Positions 8,689-17,842 of a stretch of 64,000 nucleotides of DNA are shown piece by piece. The DNA lies in assembly GCF_012641395.1 (NCBI RefSeq), contig NZ_JABAIH010000008.1, forward strand, positions 1-64,000, given 5' to 3'. The notes under the pieces were generated by a model. It ran no database searches and was not told where the DNA came from. It saw only the letters and a list, made by a program, of their open reading frames with translations. Both the position numbers and the translations under genes were made by a program. Each line of letters opens with the position of its first letter. Within the stretch, counting starts at the first letter, position 1. This DNA is from Rhizobium sp. P32RR-XVIII. GTDB taxonomy: Bacteria; Pseudomonadota; Alphaproteobacteria; Rhizobiales; Rhizobiaceae.

Positions 8689-8928
8689 ATGCCGATCGTC
8701 ACCGTACAGGTCACCCGCGAGGGATCGACCTCAGACCGAAATTCAGTCACAGCGGAAGAAAAAGCCGCCATCATCGCAGGCGTCAGCGAGGTTCTGCTCG
8801 ACGTCCTCAACAAGCCTTTGGAATCGACCTATGTCGTGATCGAGGAGGTTGACCTAGACAACTGGGGCTGGGGTGGGCTGCCGACCGTGCAGTACCGGAA
8901 GCAGCGCGCCGAGGCGTCTGGAACGTAA
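8689..8928 (+). CDS. 4-oxalocrotonate tautomerase-family protein
   Basis: A 79-residue tautomerase. MPIVTVQVTREG exposes proline as the first residue after methionine removal, the catalytic base of this family. A helix (TAEEKAAIIAGVSEVLLDVL) and the strand STYVVIEEVDLDNWGWGG follow in the normal order. AAAGGAGG at 8677-8684 sets the start. It lies 112 bases after the SDR gene and ends just before a strong hairpin, so SDR and tautomerase probably form one unit under the preceding LysR regulator. The enol substrate is unknown. Confidence 0.85.
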   Translation: MPIVTVQVTREGSTSDRNSVTAEEKAAIIAGVSEVLLDVLNKPLESTYVVIEEVDLDNWGWGGLPTVQYRKQRAEASGT

Positions 8929-8954
8929 GACGGTTTGTCACGAAGGATTGATAC

Positions 8955-8991
8955 GGACGAGGTCGCGGCTGAGCCCGCCGCGACCTCGTCC
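8955..8991 (+). terminator. Perfect 15-bp hairpin after the tautomerase gene
   Basis: GGACGAGGTCGCGGC (8955-8969) is followed by a 7-base loop and its exact complement (8977-8991). The position, 26 bases after the stop codon, fits transcription termination. A T-run is lacking, as is often the case in GC-rich rhizobia. Confidence 0.6.
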
Positions 8992-9416
8992 GGAGAACGG
9001 CAGACGTCGGTATTGGATCTGACGATTGAAGGAAGCCACAAACGGGACGTTGAATTCAACGGTGGCGTTCTTGCCCCGGAGGAGCATACGAGGGCCGATG
9101 CCATGATGACCAGACTGTCTCCTCGTCATTTAACAGTTAGGCTATTCGGCGCTACCGGTGTAGTGGACACGGTTCCGCCTCTCCCACTGCGCCAGGCGCC
9201 GCCGCTGAATTATCGCGGGCTGCCGAGGCGTGGCTCAGATTTCTAAATGTGGATCGACGGCGGGGTGTGTCCCATTCGCAAGGCGAACGCCAGTGCGGTC
9301 ATCGCTACGACCAAACCCACAATGTAAAACGCAACTTGAACCGAACTTTTGTGCATGACCACAGCGTTGGCGCGGGGATCGGAGAGTTTTCGGACTCTGA
9401 TCTTTGATGCCGTCGT
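8992..9416. other. Intergenic stretch before the IS5-family element
   Basis: No gene with a ribosome site or family motif is seen. The right part (about 9360-9416) belongs to the end of the IS5-family element: it carries the block CCGAAAACTCTCCGATCC (minus strand), also found in near-identical form after the second copy at 63290-63308. Confidence 0.4.
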
Positions 9417-10407
9417 TTACGAGGTGGTTGCAATGCGACGGATGGATTTCGGGTGTGCGCACGCGAGCATCCGATTGAGAACGGCGCAGCCGATGGCAAC
9501 CGCGGTCTGTTGCGCTCCGAAGGTTCGTGCGCGCAATCGGCCACCGATGATCGACTTGTAGCGACCGATCGCAGCCTCGACCAGCGAACGCTTGCCGCAG
9601 CCAGTCGCAGTCTGCCACTTCATTCGTCCGTCCGTGTTGATCGCCGCGATATGTTGGTCTCGTTGAGTAGGACAGCTCGGTGTCCGGCCTTTCCACCGCG
9701 TTGGCGCGGGGCGGAATGACAACGGCAGCATCGGCGCTGTGCTTGACGACGGTGTCGTAAGTCGGGTTACCGTCATAGGCTCCATCGGCCGTGAACTGAC
9801 CGATCTGAGCGTCGATCTGGTCGAGTAGCGGCTCCACCTGCGAGGCGTCACCAGCGTCTTGGTCGGTCATGACATGGGCGATGATCTCGCCGCTGTCGGC
9901 ATCCAGCGCCAGATGCAACTTCCGCCAACTGCGACGAGATCTGGCACCGTGCTTCTCCTCCAACCACTGGCCCGCGCCGTAGACTTCAAGCCCGGTGCTG
10001 TCGATGAGGACGTGCACAGGCCCTTCTGCTGAAACGGAGCGGCCTCGCCGTCTGTCAAATGATCGACCCCTCCGTGCCCGTCGGCTCAGCGTCGTGTGAT
10101 CGGGGACGGCGAGATCCAATCCCATCAGCTTCAGCACCGATGCCAGCAAACCCTCCGTCTGGCGCAGCCGCCAGCCGAACACCAGGCCCAGCGTCAGAGC
10201 GGTCTCGATCGCAAGATCGGAATAGCGCGGTTGACCGCCGCGCGTCGTCCGCTTCGGCGCCCCCCACGACGACAAAGCTTCCGCGGTTATCCACAGCGTC
10301 AGGCTGCCACGCCGGCGAAGGCCTGCCTCGTACTCTGCCCAGTTCGTCACCTTGAACTCCATCTTGCCAATACGATGGCGGCGAGCGGCATTGTGTTTGA
10401 AAGGCAT
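9417..10407 (-). pseudogene. IS5-family transposase, frameshifted copy 1
   Basis: The minus strand from ATG 10407 reads MPFKHNAARRHRIGKMEFKV, the N-terminus of an IS5-family DDE transposase. The first DDE block (LIDSTGLEVYGAGQW) and the second (TADGAYDGNPTYD) are intact. Near 9665-9675 the frame changes, and the C-terminus (INTDGRMKWQTATGCGKRSL, then RYKSIIGGRLRARTF) continues in another frame to a stop at 9417. This separates the last catalytic region, so the copy should be inactive unless frameshifting occurs. It matches the copy at 62291-63265 along its length in the opposite orientation. Confidence 0.8.
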
Positions 10408-10447
10408 CGTTGCAAAAAACCAGTTATTGCACTTGCCGATCACCTAT

Positions 10448-10480
10448 GCCAACGCGATTAACGATCCGCGCACCAAGGTC
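10448..10480. repeat. 33-base repeat, copy A
   Basis: Matches 15945-15977 at 30 of 33 positions, with 23 consecutive identical bases (10458-10480). It lies just outside the start of the IS5-family element. In the plus frame it reads ANAINDPRTKVG, which looks like part of a protein I cannot name. Confidence 0.7.
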
Positions 10481-10595
10481 GGTCGTCTTGAGAGCCTACG
10501 GAAGGTGGTCATCCAAGATCGGAGTTTGTCAGTTATTCCAAACTTCGAACAACCGCAATGTTTGGAGCGGGCGCACAAGCGCCCGCTCTGCACAC

Positions 10596-11927
10596 TCAGC
10601 CTGAGCTTACGCGATCGTTAGACCGAAGAGCAGCCGGCATTGCAAAGAGCAGGATTACGCCACACAGCAAGCAAAGCGCTCCGATAACATAAAGAGCTGG
10701 GGTTGTACTGCCCGAGTAATCTTTCACAATCCCCACCAGATTGGGACTGACGATACCTCCCAATTGACCGAGCGTGTTAATGAGCGCGATGCCACCTGCG
10801 GCCTCAACGCCAGTCATCATCTTCGGAGGCAGTGTCCAGAAGGTCGGAATGGCAGCTACGACACCCGCTCCCAGGAGCGCCAAGGCGCATATGAGCATGA
10901 CGATGTTCTTGTCGAAATAGCCTGCAGCAAAAAAACCCAACGCGGCAGCGAAGATCAGCGCGGCCACGAACTTCGCCCGCTCACCTGAACTGTCGGAAAG
11001 ACGGCCGACGACGATCATGCTGATTGCACCGCAAATATAAGGAACTGCGGTCAAAAAGCCGGTGAAGGCGGGATTGTTGCTGCCAGCAGTTTTGATGAGA
11101 TCAGGAGCCCAAAAATTCAGGCCATAGGAAGCGATCTGAATGAGGAAATAGATAAAGCCGAGCAAGAGCACCCCCGGCGCCGCTAGCGAACGCCAGAATG
11201 AACTCCTTCCAATCGCTTCTGACTGCTTTCGCAACTGGCCAGAAATGAGGGCTCGTTCGCTTGGTTTCAGCCAGTTAGCGTCTTCGACTCGATCGTCAAA
11301 CCGCATTAACACGATAGCGCCTAAGAGGAGACACGGGAGCCCGCCGACGAGAAAGAGCCATCGCCAGCCCTCCAATCCGAGGGAGCCATCTAGGTACTTG
11401 AGCACCAGGCCGGAGACGGGTGCGCCGATAATCCCCGAAAAGGCGGTTGCCAAAAAGAAGGTCGATGTCATCCGCCCACGGTATTTCTTCGGAAACCATA
11501 GGGTAAGGTAATAAATGATACCTGGAGCGAAACCAGCTTCCATTGCACCGATGATGAATCGCAGTGCATAGAACTGCCATTCAGTGTGGACGAAGATCAT
11601 GGCCGCGGTCGCTATGCCCCACGAGATCATGATCCTTGCGATCCAACGGCGTGGTCCGAAGCGGTATAGAAGCAGATTGCTAGGTACCTCGAACAGGACA
11701 TATCCAAGGACGAAAAGGCTCGCGCCAAACCCGTATGCGGCATTGCTGAGGCCGAGATCAGTCTGTAATGCCGTCTTTGCAAAGCTAATGTTGATGCGAT
11801 CGAAGAAGGCAAAAAAATAGCAGACAATGATAAGCGGCATCAGCCGCCAGGCAATCTTCCGTATAACGCCGTCTTCCGCCGATGCACTTTCCGCGCGATC
11901 GGACGAGTCTATTATTGTTAGGGTCAT
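10596..11927 (-). CDS. MFS transporter, anion:cation symporter type
   Basis: A 443-residue inner-membrane carrier with about 12 hydrophobic segments in two halves. The opening IIVCYFFAFFDRINISFAK and the loop RFGPRRWIARIMISWG are typical of the anion:cation symporter branch (phthalate, tartrate, glucarate carriers). GGAGG stands 6 bases before the ATG. It is the last gene of a minus-strand set with an HMG-CoA-lyase-type enzyme and a class III CoA-transferase (47-base gap). The cargo is therefore probably a carboxylate that is then activated to its CoA ester and cleaved. The exact substrate is not visible. Confidence 0.9.
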   Translation of the reverse strand: MTLTIIDSSDRAESASAEDGVIRKIAWRLMPLIIVCYFFAFFDRINISFAKTALQTDLGLSNAAYGFGASLFVLGYVLFEVPSNLLLYRFGPRRWIARIMISWGIATAAMIFVHTEWQFYALRFIIGAMEAGFAPGIIYYLTLWFPKKYRGRMTSTFFLATAFSGIIGAPVSGLVLKYLDGSLGLEGWRWLFLVGGLPCLLLGAIVLMRFDDRVEDANWLKPSERALISGQLRKQSEAIGRSSFWRSLAAPGVLLLGFIYFLIQIASYGLNFWAPDLIKTAGSNNPAFTGFLTAVPYICGAISMIVVGRLSDSSGERAKFVAALIFAAALGFFAAGYFDKNIVMLICALALLGAGVVAAIPTFWTLPPKMMTGVEAAGGIALINTLGQLGGIVSPNLVGIVKDYSGSTTPALYVIGALCLLCGVILLFAMPAALRSNDRVSSG

Positions 11928-11974
11928 TTTTCCTCCGACTCCTCCAAGAGCGACGCTGATGCAGCGCCGATATT

Positions 11975-12910
11975 TTACGCAGACCGTTTGATGTTTGGCT
12001 GCGGATGCAAATCACTCGCGAGACCCGCTTTCGCCAACTGGCCCGGCGTTTCGTGACCAACCAGTTTCGGCAGCTCTGCCGAAAGGCGCAAAAGTTCGCG
12101 AAGATTAATCCCTGTCGGGACATCGATCTCGTGAAAGAAATTCACAAGGTCCTCCGTACATACATTGCCGGAAGCTCCGGGCGCAAACGGGCAGCCTCCG
12201 AGCCCTCCCAACGAACTGTCGAAACGACGTGCGCCAGAACGAAATGCTGCGTCAACATTGATAAGGCCAAGGCCGCGCGTATTGTGAAAATGCAAAGTAA
12301 GGTCGTTAGGCGAGACAAGAGCCAACGACAACTCCACCAAAGTCGTCACCTGGACGGGATTTGCCATGCCAGTGGTATCTGCCAAAGTGATCGAGGTGGC
12401 TCCAAGATCGAAATATCGTTTGATTGTGTCGGTGATTTTCGAAGTCAGTTGCGGCCCCTCGAAGGGGCATCCAAATGCGGTAGCTATCGTAGCATTGACA
12501 TTGATCGAGGCTCCGTTTGCGATGGCAACCACCGAGCCCAGTTCCAAGAAAGACTGCTCTCGTGTCATACCCATATTCGCGAAATTGTGTGTTTCGCTCG
12601 CGGACATAACGAAATTCAATTCATCCGCTTTGGCGTCGATGGCCCGCTCGGCACCCTTGGTGTTCGGCACGAGCGCAGAGTAAATAGTATTCGGCCGCCG
12701 CTTTATGCCGGCGAAGACCTCGGATGCATCCTTCAGCGAAGGGATTGCCTTTGGTGAGACAAACGAACTGACTTCGATCCGCTTGATACCTGAATCCGCA
12801 ATCGCGTTTACGAGGGCAATCTTCTCGCCTGTCGGAACCCATCGTTGCTCGATCTGAAGGCCGTCCCGCGGACCAACTTCTTGAATCGTCACGCCATCTA
12901 ACGGGATCAT
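11975..12910 (-). CDS. Hydroxymethylglutaryl-CoA lyase-type aldol lyase
   Basis: A 311-residue TIM-barrel lyase of the HMG-CoA lyase family, cleaving a 3-hydroxyacyl-CoA to acetyl-CoA plus a keto acid. Present are VGPRDGLQ with catalytic Arg-Asp (about residues 12-19), ADTTGMANP (about 180), the metal-binding LHFHNTRG (about 210) and the cysteine loop GGCPFAPGASGN (about 241). Its ATG overlaps the stop of the upstream CoA-transferase by 4 bases, so the two are translationally coupled. This pairing also fits citramalyl-CoA or 3-hydroxy-3-methylglutarate breakdown, so the true substrate may not be HMG-CoA. Confidence 0.85.
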   Translation of the reverse strand: MIPLDGVTIQEVGPRDGLQIEQRWVPTGEKIALVNAIADSGIKRIEVSSFVSPKAIPSLKDASEVFAGIKRRPNTIYSALVPNTKGAERAIDAKADELNFVMSASETHNFANMGMTREQSFLELGSVVAIANGASINVNATIATAFGCPFEGPQLTSKITDTIKRYFDLGATSITLADTTGMANPVQVTTLVELSLALVSPNDLTLHFHNTRGLGLINVDAAFRSGARRFDSSLGGLGGCPFAPGASGNVCTEDLVNFFHEIDVPTGINLRELLRLSAELPKLVGHETPGQLAKAGLASDLHPQPNIKRSA

Positions 12911-14100
12911 TGGATCACTCCGGATCGGCGAAGATGTTGAACGTCCTTCCCGTCATAACCCATGTCAGCAAGAACACTTTCAGTATGTTCGCCGAGCATC
13001 GGGCCAGGCCATCGAACACCTCCGGGGGTTTCTGACAGCTTCGGCGTGATGCCCGGCATCTTGACCTTTATATCTCCGGGCAAGCTTGTCTCGAGGATCA
13101 TATCCCGCGCAAGGTAATGCGGGTCGGTCACTATATCGGCGACGGAATAAATCTTACTGGATGGAACATCGGCAGCTGCCAGTTTTTCCAGCACTTCCGC
13201 GATGGGATGGCTTTGGGTCCATGTGCTAATGGCAGCGTCGAGCATCTCGACTTGCGCGACACGTCCATCGTTTTGCGCGAGTGCCGGATCATCCGCGAGG
13301 TCGATACGATCGATCACTCGCATCAACCGCTTGAAGATCGCATCGCTATTGCCGGCAATGACGACATAGCCGCCATCTGCCGTTGGATAGGTGTTCGAAG
13401 GCGCGATGCCGGGAAGCGCTCCACCAGTCCTCGTTCGAACGTGCCCCATCAAATCATACTCAGGAACAAGACTTTCCATGAGATTGAAGACGCTTTCATA
13501 AAGCGAGACATCGACGACCTGCCCCCTGCCTTGGCCAGTCTTGACACGCAGAAGCGACATCAGCGCTCCGATGACTCCGTGGAGCGATGCAAGGCTGTCT
13601 CCAATACTGATCCCCGCGCGAGCAGGAGGACTATCAACGTCCCCTGTCGTATAGCGGAGCCCGCCCATTGCCTCGCCTATGGCGCCGAAACCCGGTTGAT
13701 CACGATAGGGGCCGGTTTGGCCATAACCAGAGATGCGAACCATCGTCAGGTTGGGGTTAAGGGCGGACAGCGTCTCCCAGCCGAGCCCGAGCTTCTCAAG
13801 TCCACCGGGGCGAAAATTTTCAATTATGACATCTGCACTCGTGGCAAGTTCGCGAGCAATTTCGACACCCTCAGGCGTTTTGAGGTCAACCGCGATGCTG
13901 CGCTTGTTACGGGATTGGAGATACCACCACAGCGATGTGCCTTGATGTAGCTTGCGCCATTTGCGTAACGGATCACCGCTCCCCGGTTGCTCGATTTTGA
14001 TCACATCCGCTCCAAATTCAGCCATCAACCGCGCTGCAAATGGTGCTGCGATAAGCGTGCCGAATTCGACAACCTTGATCCCGATCAGGGGTCCATTCAT
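12907..14100 (-). CDS. Class III CoA-transferase (CaiB/BaiF family)
   Basis: A 397-residue CoA-transferase. MNGPLIGIKVVEFGTLIAAP is the family N-terminus. DVIKIEQPGSGDPLRKW and NKRSIAVDLKTPEG bind CoA, and GISIGDSLASLHG near residue 165 holds the nucleophilic aspartate. ACGGAGGAGA precedes the ATG. It is the first gene of the catabolic operon and overlaps the lyase by ATGA. Its role would be to activate the imported carboxylic acid with CoA from a donor such as succinyl-CoA, making the lyase substrate. Confidence 0.9.
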   Translation of the reverse strand: MNGPLIGIKVVEFGTLIAAPFAARLMAEFGADVIKIEQPGSGDPLRKWRKLHQGTSLWWYLQSRNKRSIAVDLKTPEGVEIARELATSADVIIENFRPGGLEKLGLGWETLSALNPNLTMVRISGYGQTGPYRDQPGFGAIGEAMGGLRYTTGDVDSPPARAGISIGDSLASLHGVIGALMSLLRVKTGQGRGQVVDVSLYESVFNLMESLVPEYDLMGHVRTRTGGALPGIAPSNTYPTADGGYVVIAGNSDAIFKRLMRVIDRIDLADDPALAQNDGRVAQVEMLDAAISTWTQSHPIAEVLEKLAAADVPSSKIYSVADIVTDPHYLARDMILETSLPGDIKVKMPGITPKLSETPGGVRWPGPMLGEHTESVLADMGYDGKDVQHLRRSGVIQ

Positions 14101-14305
14101 TGCGAAGTCTCCTCCGTTTCAATTTGGAGGATGGTTCTCTATTCCGATCGCGAGGTCCAATGGTCATTTTTCAACGCTTGTTCTCGTTTGGAGAACGGTT
14201 GCCAAGGCTTTCGCCCACTGCCTCGACCGGATGCATCGCGGATATGACCGCACGCGCTCCCAATTGGCGTGGGATCGCTGCGAATGGCTGTCGAGACTGG
14301 AATAA

Positions 14306-15253
14306 CTATTGGTAGCTGTGTTGTTCTCGATTGCCGGTGAGGTGGTTGAACATCATGAGGCTGGCGACGGGCAAATCATGTACGCTTTTGACAACCACCG
14401 ATAACTGCCGCTCCGCCCAGATGTCCCTGAGGGGCAACGCTTTAATGTCCATACCCGTGCTCAAGACATCGAAGGCGCGGTTCGGCATCAGTCCCACTCC
14501 CATGCCCGCTTGGACCATACGACATACCGCATCGAAGCCCGGAACATGAATCCTGAGTTTGAGCGACTTGCCAACTTGCTGGGCGCTATACTGTGATCTC
14601 AGATAGATTGAGCTCGTTGCGAACAACGCGACATGATCAAAGTCTAGCGTATCGGCAAAAAAGATATCCTTGGCAGCCGATAGCGGATGATTGGAGGGTA
14701 CCACGATGACAAGCTGGTCCTCCCGATAGTCGAAACGCTCAAGGCCCCGAATATCGACATCGTCGGAGCAGATGCCGATATCTGCGACACCATCCTCGAC
14801 ACCGCGAACCACATCGGCGCTCGGGCGCTCATGAAGATCGAGCCGAAGCGATGCATATTCGTTGAAGAATTTTGGGAGATCGTCCGGCAGAAATTCAACA
14901 ATGGCGGAAAGGTTGGCCAGCATCCTGACATGACCGCGTACGCCGGCAGCGTACTCATTTAGCTCGACTGCGATCTTCTCGATATTCAGCAGTGTCCGAC
15001 GCGCGTGATGTAGAAGTGCTTCTCCCGCCGGCGTTAGCTTCATGCCTTGCGGAGTCCGCTCGAACAAGGAGACTTGCAGTGTCTCTTCCAGACTGTGCAG
15101 CCGTTTGCTGACCGCCGATGGCGCAATAGCTTCGCGTTCTGAAGCCCGACGAAGGTTTCCCTCCTCGTGTATGGCAATGAAAAGCTGCAATGTGGTGAGG
15201 TCGAGCCGTTTGACGACATTCGCGATCTTGGAACTCGACATAGTGTCAGACAT
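14306..15253 (-). CDS. LysR-family regulator of the adjacent catabolic operon (likely)
   Basis: A 315-residue LysR protein. The DNA-binding domain includes LTTLQLFIAIHEEGNLRRAS and the helix APSAVSKRLHSLEE (about residues 18-70). The effector domain is DLDLHERPSADVVRG onwards. GGAGGCC sits 5 bases before the ATG at 15253, which is preferred over the ATG 20 codons upstream. It lies 205 bases upstream of the CoA-transferase and is transcribed in the same direction, so it probably responds to the organic acid handled by that operon. Confidence 0.85.
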   Translation of the reverse strand: MSDTMSSSKIANVVKRLDLTTLQLFIAIHEEGNLRRASEREAIAPSAVSKRLHSLEETLQVSLFERTPQGMKLTPAGEALLHHARRTLLNIEKIAVELNEYAAGVRGHVRMLANLSAIVEFLPDDLPKFFNEYASLRLDLHERPSADVVRGVEDGVADIGICSDDVDIRGLERFDYREDQLVIVVPSNHPLSAAKDIFFADTLDFDHVALFATSSIYLRSQYSAQQVGKSLKLRIHVPGFDAVCRMVQAGMGVGLMPNRAFDVLSTGMDIKALPLRDIWAERQLSVVVKSVHDLPVASLMMFNHLTGNREQHSYQ

Positions 15254-15378
15254 CGGGGCCTCCGCAATACATGCTTTAAACTGTATCCCGTCTTCCGCGC
15301 CTGAAGTAATCAATCTTGCATGTATGGAGCGTGCCCTGTAGCTTGATACGCTACTTGATGCTCATCGCTTGGTGAAAA

Positions 15379-15849
15379 ATGCCAAAAGCAAAATTAGACA
15401 GAATCGATCTAAAAATAATTTCCCTGCTGCAGAACGATGGACGCATGACTGCACAACAGCTGGCTGAGCAGGTCGGCCTATCACCGTCTCCATGCGCACG
15501 CCGCGTAAGAATTCTCGAGGAAACTGGCGTTATAAAAGGCTATGCTGCGGTGATAGACGAGACCGAGTTCGGGTTGTCAGTCAGTGCTTTTGCTTCAGTC
15601 AAGCTCACCCGACAACATGAGGACGACCTTGACCGTTTCGCCAAGGCAGTCAGCCGTTGGCCGGAAGTCGTGGATTGCTACCTGATGACCGGACAGCGAG
15701 ATTATTTGCTGCGTGTCCTGGTTCGAGATCTTGCGGGGTATGAGGCTTTTCTCAAAGAAAAGTTGACACGGCTCGAGGAGGTGGCGTCGATTGAAACAAG
15801 CTTTGCGTTAACGCAGGTCAAGCGGTCAAATCACCTGCCAATCGAATGA
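15379..15849 (+). CDS. Lrp/AsnC-family transcriptional regulator
   Basis: A 156-residue Lrp-type regulator. The N-terminal helix-turn-helix is LDRIDLKIISLLQNDGRMTA then LAEQVGLSPSPCARRVRILE (residues 5-60). The C-terminal RAM effector-binding domain (GFGLSVSAFASVKL to the end) includes VVDCYLMTGQRDYLLRVLV. Such proteins are octameric sensors, usually of amino acids. It is divergent from the LysR gene across 125 bases. Nothing downstream is intact, so autoregulation or a distant target is likely. Confidence 0.9.
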   Translation: MPKAKLDRIDLKIISLLQNDGRMTAQQLAEQVGLSPSPCARRVRILEETGVIKGYAAVIDETEFGLSVSAFASVKLTRQHEDDLDRFAKAVSRWPEVVDCYLMTGQRDYLLRVLVRDLAGYEAFLKEKLTRLEEVASIETSFALTQVKRSNHLPIE

Positions 15850-15944
15850 CCGGTTCAAACCAACGAAAGTATCTCCAGCACATTGTGACGAGGTGTCCGA
15901 GGCCAGTTGTAAGCGCCTGATGGGGTTTCACTTTGGAAGTGTTG

Positions 15945-15977
15945 GCCAACGGAGTTAACGATCCGCGCACCAAGGTC
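15945..15977. repeat. 33-base repeat, copy B
   Basis: Partner of 10448-10480: 30 of 33 bases match, with 23 identical in a row (15955-15977). Here it reads ANGVNDPRTKVQ in the plus frame, so the protein-level similarity is also kept. It sits in a short gene-free region between the Lrp gene and a hydrolase remnant. Confidence 0.7.
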
Positions 15978-16083
15978 CAGCCGCTCTGCTCGCCACTCAC
16001 ATTCATCGTGTCCGCGCCATGGCCCATTGGAAAATAGTGACGAGTGCCATTGCCTGATCTCAGGCAGCAGAGCGGTCGTTCGT

Positions 16084-16215
16084 TCTCCTCTCGATAATGT
16101 GACAACTCCGCTTAAGAACAGCACGCTCAAGATCTACAAGAACTTGCCGCACGGCATGTGCACGACCCATGCCGATGTAGTGGACCCCGACCTACTAGCC
16201 TTCGTGAAGGCGTAA
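16084..16215 (+). pseudogene. C-terminal remnant of a chloroperoxidase-like alpha/beta hydrolase
   Basis: The frame ending at 16215 reads TPLKNSTLKIYKNLPHGMCT followed by THADVVDPDLLAFVKA. This is the last strand, catalytic-histidine loop (LPHGM) and C-terminal helix of non-heme chloroperoxidase-type hydrolases. The rest of such a gene (about 230 codons) is absent upstream. The surrounding 15850-16315 holds only this fragment and the 33-base repeat. Confidence 0.65.
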
Positions 16216-16315
16216 CATTCTGGCCGGCGCGCCGTTAGTCTCTCAGACGGCGCTCCGGTGTACCCGGAAGGAACAGCACCGTCCCCAAGCAATCACTAGG
16301 CAGGGACGACACTTG

Positions 16316-16639
16316 TCATCGGGAACCTGACGTCCGCGATTGATTGTGTGAAGATGATCGGCAAAGCGCCAGTCGGCATCTTGGCTCGTCAGCGGTCTTG
16401 ACTGATGTCAGCACAGCTTGATCATCGCTATCGCATTGGGCGTTGTTACGGACATATCGTTTGTAAAGCATCATACCAGGTACTCTGTCCGATGGATAAC
16501 GCAGGATGGCGGCTCCATCGCGAGCAATAGCTTGCTGAGCGGCGGCGCAGGTCGTTGAACCAACATTTAGCCGCTCGACTGCAAATGAAGGCTCCGCCGC
16601 AAATATGAGCGTAAAGGGTATAAGGCTGGTCCTTTTCAT
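16316..16639 (-). CDS. Small secreted protein of unknown function
   Basis: A 107-residue protein with a signal peptide (MKRTSLIPFTLIFAAEPSFA, cleavage near residue 20) and GGGAGG before the ATG at 16639. The mature region has four or more cysteines and a conserved-looking block, YVRNNAQCDSDDQAVLTSVK then TADEPRCRLALC. Exported proteins of this pattern occur in rhizobia without known function. The last 15 residues are serine-rich and less convincing. Confidence 0.6.
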   Translation of the reverse strand: MKRTSLIPFTLIFAAEPSFAVERLNVGSTTCAAAQQAIARDGAAILRYPSDRVPGMMLYKRYVRNNAQCDSDDQAVLTSVKTADEPRCRLALCRSSSHNQSRTSGSR

Positions 16640-16855
16640 CGATTTAGCCTCCCTGTGTTAAACGGGATTTGAGCAGGGTGCTGTCCTCCAAAATATGAGC
16701 AAGATCGCGAAATCTGGCGGCAAGTACCGCAGAGGTCCAGACAATGCAGTCCTAGGTGTAAATGTGATTAATTCTCGGAACTATGTCCTTTCGGGCGTAT
16801 GAGACCGGGAGCATAATTTTCGGTCATTCCAATCCAAAACAGAAAGAGTCTCGAC

Positions 16856-17670
16856 ATGCACGATTATGATTGTTGCAACACACCTCGCCGATCCTTCTTA
16901 CGTGGCGTCGCCGGGATCACGGCGGCGAGCGCGCTCACGGCGGCTGGTACCGCAAGCGCGCAGACGGCCACCACTGACCCCTATGCCGATCCAGCAAATC
17001 CGGGCCTTGAAAAGGGCAACATGAAGGTGGATCGGTCGCGTGCGGCCCTGGTAGTAATCGACCCGCAAATCGATTTCCTGAGCCCAAAGGGCCATGCCTG
17101 GCCGGTCGTGGGAGAGAGCGTGACCGAGCACAACGTGGTCGCAAACCTCGGCCACCTTTTCGAGGCCGCCAAGTCAGCCGGCATCGTCGTGGCAATTTCG
17201 CCGCACCACTATTACCCTTGGGACCATTCGTGGAAAATCCAGCCCCCCTCGAAGTCTTCCAGCATGAGGCCGGCATCTTCGATCGAAAAGGCCCATACAC
17301 GCTGGACGGATTCCGTGACTCCGGCGCGGATTTCCTTCCGGACCTTAAAAAATACATCGAGGACGGTAAGACGATCATTTGCTCGCCGCACAAGCTGTAC
17401 AGTCCGGCAGCCAACGACCTGCCATTGCAATTGCGAAAGCAGCGCGTTGACCAGATCGTCCTCGCAGGAATGCTCGCCAACATGTGCGTCGAGTCGCATT
17501 GCCGCGATTTCCTCGAACTTGGCGTCGAGGTCGGCGTGGTTCGCGACGCGGTTGCCGCGCCGAAGCTTCCGGAAGGGGACGGCTATCTCTCGGCGCTGAT
17601 CAATTTCCGCTACATGCCTAACGGTCTTTGGACGACGGAAGAAGTTGTCCAGATGCTGGCCCAGGCATAA
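16856..17670 (+). pseudogene. Tat-exported isochorismatase-family cysteine hydrolase, one-base frameshift
   Basis: A twin-arginine signal (TPRRSFLRGVAGITAASALT) leads into an isochorismatase-like domain. The catalytic Asp lies in VVIDPQIDFL (about residue 69) and the nucleophilic Cys in AGMLANMCVESH. The first frame runs well to KIQPP (near 17247). The sense continues in the next frame from PLEVFQHEAGIFDRKGPYTL to the stop at 17670. Adding one C to the six-C run at about 17243-17249 restores a single protein of about 271 residues. This is either a true inactivating slip or a homopolymer sequencing error. A hairpin follows. Confidence 0.75.
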
Positions 17671-17690
17671 CTCTGGGATCATTTCCCCAG

Positions 17691-17719
17691 ACGGACCAGG
17701 CGCAGAATGCCCGGTCCGT
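17691..17719 (+). terminator. Hairpin after the isochorismatase-like gene
   Basis: ACGGACC (17691-17697) pairs with GGTCCGT (17713-17719), and GGC with GCC inside after a one-base mismatch. TCTCTGTTT follows. Position and form suit a transcription terminator. Confidence 0.6.
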
Positions 17720-17842
17720 TCTCTGTTTGCAAACGCATTGTCGACGGCGATGGCAAAAAGGACTGGGGAGCGAGATGACAATTGGCTCTCCAGACCTGTT
17801 TGCCGTTGTGGGCTCGATCGGAATCATCTGCTAGTTGTAATC

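Noticed and set aside
7791..8813. 340-codon minus-strand frame
   Set aside because: It lies over the SDR and tautomerase genes, which have clear motifs and ribosome sites; this frame has none.
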